A stretch of DNA of 64,000 nt, from NCBI RefSeq assembly GCF_007750855.1, contig NZ_CP036291.1:5368905-5432904 (forward strand), written 5' to 3'. Made by a program: the position numbers and the translations under genes. Below are positions 36,108 through 43,768 of this stretch, piece by piece (position 1 is the first letter of the stretch; each line of letters begins with the position of its first letter). Source of the DNA: Pirellulimonas nuda (GTDB lineage: Bacteria > Planctomycetota > Planctomycetia > Pirellulales > Lacipirellulaceae). The notes under the pieces were generated by a model. It saw nothing but the letters and a program-made list of their open reading frames with translations. It ran no database searches and was not told the DNA's origin.

Positions 36108-36515
36108 CTAGAAGTGGGCGGCCCAAGCCAGGAACAGCCCGACGACGGCCAGCACGGCCGACGCGGAGAGCAACTGCCAAACCAGCCGATACGCCTTGCG
36201 CTGCTGGGCGGGCGACAGCGGGCTGGGGCGGCGGTGCGGTTGCAGCCGCCTGACCGGGGGCGCCGCGATGGCCGCGGCGGCCACCCTACGGTATGCCTGC
36301 GAGTGCGTCGGGCCGGCGTGCCAGTAGCCGGGGAGGTCGCGTCCTTCTGCCGGGGAGATCGCCTCGTGGAACGTCTCGGTCGCGGGGCGGAGCGCCTCGG
36401 CAATCTGACTGCACGACGGGCAGGCCTCAAGGTGGGCCTGCACGAGGGTGTCGGTCGGATGGCCGGTAGGGAACGGCCCCCGGGTCAGCGCGAAAAACAC
36501 GCGATCGCAGTCCAT
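36108..36515 (-). CDS. Zinc-finger anti-sigma-like membrane protein
   Basis: 135 residues from ATG 36515 (an in-frame TTG at 36551 is less likely). It has a zf-HC2-like zinc motif in LVQAHLEACPSCSQI (HxxxCxxC), as in ECF anti-sigma factors. A C-terminal TM helix follows (LLSASAVLAVVGLFLAWAAHF). No sigma factor gene is adjacent, so it could be an orphan anti-sigma factor or an unrelated zinc-finger membrane protein. Confidence 0.55.
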   Translation of the reverse strand: MDCDRVFFALTRGPFPTGHPTDTLVQAHLEACPSCSQIAEALRPATETFHEAISPAEGRDLPGYWHAGPTHSQAYRRVAAAAIAAPPVRRLQPHRRPSPLSPAQQRKAYRLVWQLLSASAVLAVVGLFLAWAAHF

Positions 36516-36679
36516 GGCAGCGCAGCGGAAAAGAACCTTGGGGTCCGGCAACTCTACAGCATAGCGATTAGGGGGAATTTGACGCCAGATGGGAACAGGA
36601 AAAAATCTGCGGAAAGATCTGCCGTGTGCGGGTCGGTGGGGCTTAGTCCGCCGGAAGTTTGCTCCTTCGGTAGCATTGA

Positions 36680-37153
36680 TCAGGGCAATTCTTTCAGGGC
36701 CTCGAGCACCTTTTCGTCGTGCCCATCGACGCTAACGCGTTTCCAGAGCTTGGCGACCTTGCCCTGGGAATCGATCAAGAACGTGCTGCGTTGGATCCCC
36801 ATCGACTTCTTGCCGTACATGTTCTTTTCCCGCCAGGCGCCGTATTTTTCGGCGGCTTTGTGGTCGAGGTCGACCAGCAGCGGGAAGTTGAGGCTGTATT
36901 TGTCGCGGAATTTGGCGTGGCTGGCGGCGTCGTCGGGGCTCACGCCCAGCACTTTGGCGCCCAGCTTCTTCAGCGCTTCGCTCTGGTCGCGGAACGCGCA
37001 GGCCTGGCGGGTGCAGCCCGGGGTGTCGTCCTTGGGATAGAAATAAAGCACGACCGGGCCGCCTTTGAGGTCGCCCAGGCGAACCTTCGACCCGTCGTCT
37101 GCGGTCATGGTGAAAGCCGGGGCGCGATCGCCCTCTTCTACCCACTCGCCCAT
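36680..37153 (-). CDS. bcp: Thioredoxin-dependent thiol peroxidase, Bcp/PrxQ family peroxiredoxin
   Basis: 157 residues, standard size. ATG 37153 is preceded by AGGGG; the frame to 37261 is not family sequence. The peroxidatic Cys sits in YPKDDTPGCTRQACAFRD, with the resolving Cys five residues later as in the PrxQ type. It reduces H2O2 and organic peroxides using thioredoxin, in the cytoplasm. It diverges from rsfS with about 190 bp between starts. Confidence 0.92.
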   Translation of the reverse strand: MGEWVEEGDRAPAFTMTADDGSKVRLGDLKGGPVVLYFYPKDDTPGCTRQACAFRDQSEALKKLGAKVLGVSPDDAASHAKFRDKYSLNFPLLVDLDHKAAEKYGAWREKNMYGKKSMGIQRSTFLIDSQGKVAKLWKRVSVDGHDEKVLEALKELP

Positions 37154-37341
37154 CGGAACCCCTGTTTTGTTGAGGATTTGCAGAATCTCCGGCCGCAATC
37201 CGCCGGGTAGACGATTGTAGCGCCCCGGCCGACCATCGACAGGCGGGGGTATTGGCGCCAAAAATGCAGGTCAAGAAGCAGCGTATTCCGAGGTCGTTCT
37301 TTCCGGCACCCGAAAGTAGAATAAAACACAGCGCCAAACTC

Positions 37342-37764
37342 ATGTCCGAACTCATGATGGAGCCGCCCATCGCCGCCCCGCTTACCGTTTCGCAAGAATC
37401 TGCCGAGAGGAGCCTGCAATTGGCCCTCTCCGCCGCCCGCACCGCGGAAGACAACCGTGGTGAGGACGTGGTCATCCTCGACATGCGAGAGATCACGCCG
37501 GTCTTCGACTACTTCGTGATCGCTACCGGCAACAGCCGCCGGCAATTGCACGCGATCAGCGAGGAGATCGACCACACCCTGGAAGACGACCTGGGTGACC
37601 GCCGGATGGGGATCGAAGGCTACTCCGAAAGCCGCTGGATCCTGCTGGACTACGGCAACGTGGTGGTGCACATGTTCGACGAAGAGACCCGCGCCTTCTA
37701 CTCGCTAGAAGAGCTGTGGGCCGACGCGCCGAAGGTGCCGCTGCCGTGGCACGAAGCGTCGTAG
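37342..37764 (+). CDS. rsfS: Ribosome silencing factor RsfS
   Basis: 140 residues. ATG 37342 (MSELMMEPP) is preferred, with ATG 37354/37357 also possible. The RsfS/Iojap core is complete: LALSAARTAEDNRGEDVVILDMREITPVFDYFVIATGNSRRQLHAI, then EGYSESRWILLDYGNVVVHMFDEETRAFYSLEELW. It binds L14 and blocks subunit joining in nutrient limitation. It lies 76 bp upstream of argS and may be co-transcribed with it. Confidence 0.92.
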   Translation: MSELMMEPPIAAPLTVSQESAERSLQLALSAARTAEDNRGEDVVILDMREITPVFDYFVIATGNSRRQLHAISEEIDHTLEDDLGDRRMGIEGYSESRWILLDYGNVVVHMFDEETRAFYSLEELWADAPKVPLPWHEAS

Positions 37765-37840
37765 TGGATCAACCGCCTCGCGGGTGGCCGGGCGACGCCC
37801 AGCGCTTGCCGCGGGGGCTGCTTGCGGGCATCTTCTGGGA

Positions 37841-39796
37841 ATGAATGTTCTCTCTGAACTGCGCGGCCGGTTTGCCGCGGCGCTCGCCGGCCTGACGGAC
37901 GACCCCACCGATCTGCTTGCCCTGGTGCTCCCTAGCCAGGGGCCCAAGTTCGGCGACTACCAGGCCAATTGCGCCATGCCGCTGGCGAAGCGGATCGGCC
38001 GCCCGCCGCGCGAGGTGGCCGAGGAGATCATCTCCAAGGTGGATGTAGGGGACCTGTGCGAGGCGCCCGAAGTCGCCGGGCCCGGGTTCGTGAACCTGCG
38101 GCTACGCGACGACTGGGTAGCGGCGCAGACCCAGCGCCTGCTGGCCGACGAGCGCCTTGGGGTGGTTCCCACCGAGGCGCCGCGGACGCTGGTGATCGAC
38201 TTCTCGTCTCCCAACGTCGCCAAGCCGATGCACGTGGGGCACATCCGCTCGACGGTGATCGGCGACGCCCTGGTGCGGGTGCTGCGAGAGCTGGGCCACA
38301 CGGCCATCAGCGACAACCACATCGGCGACTGGGGGACCCAGTTCGGCATGATCTTGTATGGCGTGAAGCACCTAGCGGACGCCGATCGGCTGGCCGCGCG
38401 GCCGGTAGACGAGCTCGGCCGGCTCTACAAGCTGGTCAGCCGGCTGGCCGGCTACCAGGAGGCGAAGCGCGCGCTGCCGGACGCCCAGCGGGCCGCCGAG
38501 CGCGCCAAGCAGCGGGTCGACGCCCTCTCGAGCCGCACGATGCCCCTCAACAAGGACGAGCAGAAGAAAGAAGCCAAGGCCGCGCGCGACGCGGAGCAGC
38601 AGTACGCTGCGCAGCGCGAGACACTCGAGGGGCTGCAGAAGCGCATCGAGGGGGTCGAGGCAGAGCCCGAACTCCAGAAGCTGGCCGACGCCCACCCCAA
38701 GATCGGCAAGCGTGCGCTCGAAGAAACCGCCAAGCTCCACTCCGGCGACGCCGAGAACGTGGCGCTCTGGAAGCAGTACCTGCCGGCGTGCCTGGAAGAG
38801 CTGAACGCTACCTACGGCCGGCTGAACGTGACGTTCGACCACACGCTGGGCGAGAGCTTCTACCACGACGCGTTGGCCGGCGTGGTAGACGACCTCAAAG
38901 CCAAGGGGATCGCCACCCAGAGCGACGGCGCCGTGTGCGTGTTCATCGACGGGCAGGACGCGCCGATGATCGTGCAGAAGCAGGACGGCGCCTTCCTGTA
39001 CGCCACCACCGACCTGGCGACCATCCAGCACCGGCTGAAGACCTGGCAGCCCGACGCGATCGTGTACGTGGTGGATCACCGCCAGTCGCTGCACTTCGAG
39101 CAGTTGTTCGCCGCGGCCCGCAAATGGGGCGTCGACGACGTCGAGCTGACGCACGTGGCGTTCGGCACCGTGCTGGACGAAGACGGCAAGCCCTACAAGA
39201 CGCGCAGCGGGTCGGCCGTGGGGCTGATGGGGCTGCTGGACGAGGCGGTAGAGCGGGCCCGCGCGATCGCGGACCAGAGCCCGGCGCTAGAAACAGACGA
39301 CCAGCGCGCCGCGGCGGCCGAGCGTATCGGCATCGGCGCCATCAAGTACGCCGACCTGGCCCACAACCGCACCAGCGACTACGTGTTCAGCTACGACAAG
39401 ATGCTCGCCATGCAGGGCAACACGGCCGCGTACCTGCAGTACAGCTACGCCCGCGTGCGCGGCATCTTCGACCGCGGCGGGGTCGACCCGGCAGCGCTCC
39501 GGAAGCAGTCGCCCGCGATCCTGCTCGGACACCCGGCCGAGCGCGCCCTCGCGATGGCGCTGCTGCGTTTCCCGGAGGCGCTGGAGCGCGTGGCGGCCGA
39601 CTACCGCCCCAATCACCTCACGTCGTACCTGTTCGAGCTGGCGAGCCGGTACTCGGAGTTCTTCGAGCACTGCCCGGTGCTCAAGGCAGACGACCCGGCG
39701 AGCCGCGACAGCCGCTTGGCGCTGTGCGACCTCACGGCCCGGGTGCTCCAGCGCGGTCTGGGGCTGCTGGGGATCCAGGCGGTGGAGCGGATGTGA
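37841..39796 (+). CDS. argS: Arginyl-tRNA synthetase
   Basis: 651 residues. ATG 37841 (MNVLSELRGRFAAAL) is used; the in-frame start at 37784 adds 19 non-family residues. Class Ia with HIGH-like HVGH in AKPMHVGHIRSTVIGDALVRV and the DNHIGDWGTQFGMI motif typical of ArgRS. The KMSK region is replaced by KTRSGSAV, as in many ArgRS. A charged helical insertion (about residues 210-300, KRALPDAQRAAERAKQRVDALSS onward) lengthens the protein by about 80 residues. The C-terminal anticodon-binding DALR domain ends in GLGLLGIQAVERM. Confidence 0.93.
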   Translation: MNVLSELRGRFAAALAGLTDDPTDLLALVLPSQGPKFGDYQANCAMPLAKRIGRPPREVAEEIISKVDVGDLCEAPEVAGPGFVNLRLRDDWVAAQTQRLLADERLGVVPTEAPRTLVIDFSSPNVAKPMHVGHIRSTVIGDALVRVLRELGHTAISDNHIGDWGTQFGMILYGVKHLADADRLAARPVDELGRLYKLVSRLAGYQEAKRALPDAQRAAERAKQRVDALSSRTMPLNKDEQKKEAKAARDAEQQYAAQRETLEGLQKRIEGVEAEPELQKLADAHPKIGKRALEETAKLHSGDAENVALWKQYLPACLEELNATYGRLNVTFDHTLGESFYHDALAGVVDDLKAKGIATQSDGAVCVFIDGQDAPMIVQKQDGAFLYATTDLATIQHRLKTWQPDAIVYVVDHRQSLHFEQLFAAARKWGVDDVELTHVAFGTVLDEDGKPYKTRSGSAVGLMGLLDEAVERARAIADQSPALETDDQRAAAAERIGIGAIKYADLAHNRTSDYVFSYDKMLAMQGNTAAYLQYSYARVRGIFDRGGVDPAALRKQSPAILLGHPAERALAMALLRFPEALERVAADYRPNHLTSYLFELASRYSEFFEHCPVLKADDPASRDSRLALCDLTARVLQRGLGLLGIQAVERM

Positions 39797-39798
39797 CG

Positions 39799-39815
39799 CA
39801 CCGCCACGGGCGGTG
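39799..39815 (+). terminator. Short hairpin after argS
   Basis: CACCGCC-acg-GGCGGTG immediately downstream of the argS stop, in a convergent 40-bp gap. No clear T-run. Confidence 0.3.
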
Positions 39816-39836
39816 GACGGCGGCGTCACACCGCCC

Positions 39837-40499
39837 CTAGTCGCCCCGCTCCGTGTCACCCGGCTCCGATTGCTCCGGATTGGCGCCCCCCCGCAATGAC
39901 TCGGCTCGCTCGATCGCAGCGCGGAGCTCGGTCATCTCCATCCCCAGGTGCTGCCGCAGCGGGCCGATCCGGTCCGATGGCTCGAGCACGCCGTTCACGC
40001 CGAGTTCTTGCGCGAGCATCGCGGGGGTGACGCCGGTCGCGGCCTGCAGTTCGCCGAGCGTCGTCCGCCCGCTGAGCAGCGGAGCGTCGCCCGCCTCGTG
40101 GTCGGCTCTGACTGCGCCCCGATCGGCGACCTCGACATCGCCGGGCGCTTGCGAGCGGATCGTGGCGGTGAACGGCGTCGCGAGCGCCAGCAGGACCGCC
40201 ACGGCGAGTGCCGACGCGATCCCAAGCCGCAGCCGCCGGTGGTCCTTAGGTTTGCCCCCGACGACGCAGACGACCCACTTCCAGTGCAGCGCCAGGTGCA
40301 CCCCTACAGTCGCCAGCATCGCCATCGCGACCCAAAAGTGCAGGGCGCCCCAGGCGTGGCGGTCGAGCCCCCAGAGCGTGAGCCAGTGCCCAGATCCGGC
40401 CGGCAGCAAGGCGTGGATCAGCAGGCCGGTCGAGGCGAGAAACGCAAACTCCACGGCGGCTAGCGCGTCGACACAAAAGTTGAGCCAGGTACGTGTCAT
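39837..40499 (-). CDS. DUF4405-like cytochrome b-type membrane protein
   Basis: 220 residues from ATG 40499, with GGAGGA about 7 bp upstream. Three predicted TM segments lie in the first 120 residues (AAVEFAFLASTGLLIHALLP, ALHFWVAMAMLATVGVHLALHW, LGIASALAVAVLLALATPF). His residues in HALLPAGSGHW, HFW and HLALHW fit heme or quinone binding in DUF4405. The C-terminal tail contains GVTPAMLAQELGVNGVLEPSDRIG and LRQHLGMEMTELRAAIERA, a cytoplasmic or periplasmic module often seen in this family. No partner is adjacent. Confidence 0.7.
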   Translation of the reverse strand: MTRTWLNFCVDALAAVEFAFLASTGLLIHALLPAGSGHWLTLWGLDRHAWGALHFWVAMAMLATVGVHLALHWKWVVCVVGGKPKDHRRLRLGIASALAVAVLLALATPFTATIRSQAPGDVEVADRGAVRADHEAGDAPLLSGRTTLGELQAATGVTPAMLAQELGVNGVLEPSDRIGPLRQHLGMEMTELRAAIERAESLRGGANPEQSEPGDTERGD

Positions 40500-40576
40500 C
40501 GAACGATCCTCCGACAGCAATCGTTGCTGGAAGGATCGACGCGTCTACGTGGCAAACGGTCGCGGGCGCGGCCGCG

Positions 40577-43294
40577 TTACTCCGGCGACTTCTTAGCGGC
40601 CTTCTTCTTGGCGGTCTTCTTCTTCGCCGGCGCTTTCTTTGCGGCCTTTTTGGCGGCTTTCTTCTTGGGCGCCTTTTTCTTTTTCGAGCCCCCCGCCGCG
40701 GCGCGGTCGGCCAGCAGGTTGAGCGCGTCTTGGAAGGTCAGCTCCTCGGGCTTCACCCCCTTGGGGAGCGAGGCGTTGGTTTCGCCGTCGGTCACATACG
40801 GGCCGTAGCGGCCGTCGAGCATCTGAATCTTTTGCTCGGTGACGGGCGATGGGGCGTCGAAGACCTTGATCGGCTCCTTGGGCGCGCCGCGGCCACGGCC
40901 GCGTTGCTTGGGCTGGTTCAATAGCTCGATCGCTTGCTCGAGCGTCACGTCGAGCGGCGACAGGTCGGCCGGCAGGCTGCGGGTTTCTTCACCACACTTG
41001 AGGTAGGGGCCAAAGCGGCCGTTCTGGGCGACGATCTTCGCTTCGAGCTTCGGATGATCCCCGAGGTTGCGTGGCAGCGATAGCAGCCGCAGCGCGGTGG
41101 CGAAGTCGATCTCTTCGACCGTCATCCCCTTGAGCAGCGACGCGTTCTTGGGCTTCTCTTCTCCCTCGGTGGCGCCCCGCTGCACGTACGGTCCGAACCG
41201 GCCGACCTTGATGTACACCGGCTGGCTCGTCTCGGGGCAGATCCCCAGCGGTTCCTCGGCGCGGTCGGCCTGGGCCAGCAGGTCGAGGGCAAATTTCAGT
41301 TGCACCTCGTCCGGCGGGGTCTCTTCGGGGAGGCTCGCGGTGCGCTCCCCCTTCTCCACAAACGGGCTGTAGCGGCCGACGCGTACGAACACCTCCTCGC
41401 CGTCTTCTGCCTTGCCGAGGCTGATGCGGCTGATGGTGCGGGCGTCGATCTCGTCGATCTTGTTCTCGAGCTGCTGCTTCAGCCCGGGACGCGCGGGCCC
41501 GCCGTTTGCCGAACCCGACTTATCGCCGCCGAAGTAGAAGTCGCTGAGGTAGTCGACATACTTGCGTTCGCCGCGGCTGATGGCGTCGAGGTCGTCCTCC
41601 ATCTGGGCGGTGAACTGGTAGTCGACCAGCCCGCCGAGGTGGTCCTCCAGCAGCTTGACCACCGAGAAGGCGACCCACGTGGGGACGAGCGCGCCCCCCT
41701 TCTTGAACACGTAGTTGCGGGCCAGGATCGTGTCGATGATCGACGCGTAGGTGCTCGGCCGGCCGATGCCGCGTTCTTCCAGCGCCTTGGTCAGGGCCGC
41801 TTCGCTGAACCGGCTAGGGGGCTGCGTGGAGTGTTCTTTGGGGTCGAGCTCAACACACTTGAGCGCCTCCCCCTCGACCACGCTCGGCAAGATCTTCTCT
41901 TGGTCGGCCAGTTCTGCGTCGGGGTCGTCCGAGCCCTCAACGTAGGCCCGCAGGTACCCGGGGAAGTCGATCGTCTTGCCGCTCACCGAGAACGCGCACC
42001 CTTCTCCCTCGATCGTGATGCTGATCCGCCGCCCGCGGGCGTCTTCCATCTGACTGGCGATGGTCCGCTTCCAGATCATGTCGAACAGCTTCGCCTCGTC
42101 GCTCCCCAGCTTGCTGGTCATCTCTTCCAGCAGCGGGAAGGGGTGGCCGGCGGGGCGGATCGCTTCGTGGGCCTCTTGGGCGTTCTTTACCTTGCCGGTG
42201 TAGGTGCGCGGCTGCGAGGGGAGGAATTTTTCCCCGTACTGTTCCTTGACCAGCGAGCGGGCGTCCTCGATGGCGACCGCCGCCAGGTTGGTCGAGTCGG
42301 TTCGCATGTAGGTGATGTGGCCGTTCTCGTACAGGCTTTGGGCGGCCTGCATGGTGCGGCGGGCGGTCATGCCGAGCTTGCGGTTGGCCTCCTGCTGCAG
42401 CGTGCTGGTAGTGAACGGTGCGTACGGCTTCGACGTGTAGGGTTTCTCTTCCACCTTGGTGACGCGGAAATCGCCGCTGCGGATCTTGGCCGCCAGGGCG
42501 CGGGCGGCGTCGCCGTCCATCTGCAGCAGCCGCTCGTCCTTGAGCTTGCCGGTGGAGGGGTCGAAGTCCTTGCCCAACGGGATCCGCCGCCCCTCGACCG
42601 TGTTGAGCACGGCGTCGAGCCGCTGGCCGTCCTGCTTGGCGAAGCCGGCGATCAGGTCCCACCAGGTGGCGCTGACAAACGCCATGCGTTCGCGCTCGCG
42701 TTCTACGATCAACCGCACCGCTACGCTCTGCACCCGGCCGGCCGAGAGCTTGGGACGCACCTTCCGCCACAGCAGCGGAGAGACCTCGTACCCGTACAGG
42801 CGGTCGAGGATCCGGCGGGTTTCTTGGGCGCGGACAAGCCCGTCGTCCACCTGACGCGGCGACTCGAGCGCCTTCTGGATGGCGTCTTTGGTGATCTCGT
42901 GGAACACGAGCCGGTGGACCGGCACCTTGGGCTTGAGGATCTCAAGCAGGTGCCAACTAATGGCCTCCCCTTCGCGGTCTTCGTCGGTCGCCAGGTAGAG
43001 CGTGTCGGCCTCTTTGAGCTTGCTCTTGAGCAGGTTGATCTGCTTGGTCTTGCCGGGGGGCACCACGTAGATCGGGGCAAAGCCCTCGTTCACGTTCACC
43101 CCCAGATTGCTCCACGACTCTCCCTTGTACTTGGCCGGAATCTGGGCGGCGCCCTGCGGCAAGTCGCGGACGTGGCCCACCGAGGCCTCCACGGTGAAGC
43201 CCGGGCCCAGGTACTTGCCGATCGTCCGCGCCTTGGCGGGCGATTCGACAATGACCAGGGCGTGGCCGCCGGCGGAAGCGTTTTTCTTTGCCAT
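40577..43294 (-). CDS. topA: DNA topoisomerase I (type IA) with Lys/Ala-rich tail
   Basis: 905 residues. N-terminal Toprim (VIVESPAKARTIGKYLG), DxD region in ATDEDREGEAISWH and the active-site Tyr in HITYMRTDSTNL (about residue 328). Instead of classic Cys4 zinc fingers, the C-terminal half carries repeated topo_C_Rpt modules, each with a GRFGPYxxxG or GRYxPFxxxG signature. The final about 35 residues are almost only Lys, Ala and Pro (KKKAPKKKAAKKAAKKAPAK), as in histone H1 tails. It relaxes negative supercoils. ATG 43294 has no strong ribosome site. Confidence 0.94.
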   Translation of the reverse strand: MAKKNASAGGHALVIVESPAKARTIGKYLGPGFTVEASVGHVRDLPQGAAQIPAKYKGESWSNLGVNVNEGFAPIYVVPPGKTKQINLLKSKLKEADTLYLATDEDREGEAISWHLLEILKPKVPVHRLVFHEITKDAIQKALESPRQVDDGLVRAQETRRILDRLYGYEVSPLLWRKVRPKLSAGRVQSVAVRLIVERERERMAFVSATWWDLIAGFAKQDGQRLDAVLNTVEGRRIPLGKDFDPSTGKLKDERLLQMDGDAARALAAKIRSGDFRVTKVEEKPYTSKPYAPFTTSTLQQEANRKLGMTARRTMQAAQSLYENGHITYMRTDSTNLAAVAIEDARSLVKEQYGEKFLPSQPRTYTGKVKNAQEAHEAIRPAGHPFPLLEEMTSKLGSDEAKLFDMIWKRTIASQMEDARGRRISITIEGEGCAFSVSGKTIDFPGYLRAYVEGSDDPDAELADQEKILPSVVEGEALKCVELDPKEHSTQPPSRFSEAALTKALEERGIGRPSTYASIIDTILARNYVFKKGGALVPTWVAFSVVKLLEDHLGGLVDYQFTAQMEDDLDAISRGERKYVDYLSDFYFGGDKSGSANGGPARPGLKQQLENKIDEIDARTISRISLGKAEDGEEVFVRVGRYSPFVEKGERTASLPEETPPDEVQLKFALDLLAQADRAEEPLGICPETSQPVYIKVGRFGPYVQRGATEGEEKPKNASLLKGMTVEEIDFATALRLLSLPRNLGDHPKLEAKIVAQNGRFGPYLKCGEETRSLPADLSPLDVTLEQAIELLNQPKQRGRGRGAPKEPIKVFDAPSPVTEQKIQMLDGRYGPYVTDGETNASLPKGVKPEELTFQDALNLLADRAAAGGSKKKKAPKKKAAKKAAKKAPAKKKTAKKKAAKKSPE

Positions 43295-43768
43295 AGGTAT
43301 CTAGTGGTCGCGCTGGGCCGGCGTTTCGAAGGGGAACGTCAGGATGGAGGGAGCTAGGGGGATACTTTGTCGTGGCTTCGAGATGTCAAGCGGCAATATG
43401 CGGGGGGCACGGCTACACTGAGGCCGGGCTGCTGTAGTTCCGACTAGAAACTTTCCGTCCATCAAATGGGTTCTCACTCGCTCTGAAACCACGTCGGAGC
43501 CGCCCAGAACCCATCCCCTCTCTCCTTCTTATCCCCACCTCTCCCTTCTGGTTGTGTGCCGGCGCACTGTCCGGTAAGCCTGATTGGGATTGCGTTTACG
43601 TCGATTGGCCATAGAATCGGGGGCTTTTCCGGAACCCGCCGTTCTCGCGGATCGCCCGGCCGTCGACGATAGTGCTCTGCCGGTAGGGATTTAGGCCCCT
43701 CCCGACAGGCTGTCAAGCCGGTCAAGCTTCCGCCTTCGGTTCATCACCATCGGTCGAGACCTCCCGTT
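43295..43768. other. Intergenic region between divergent topA and PpiD-like gene
   Basis: 474 bp without a supported gene, the second-longest gap in the window. AT-rich pockets occur at about 43540-43600. A palindromic CTGTC..GACAG at about 43704-43718 lies near the plus-strand gene. No known RNA was recognised. Confidence 0.45.

Noticed and set aside
37969-39840. 623-codon Arg/Gly-rich frame inside argS
   Set aside because: Frame-shifted shadow of argS; almost wholly Arg, Gly, Ala and Pro.
41300-43357. 685-codon plus-strand frame across topA
   Set aside because: Antisense shadow of topA with no recognisable domain.
43474-43725. 83-codon minus frame upstream of topA
   Set aside because: No ribosome site and no similarity; lies in the topA promoter region.
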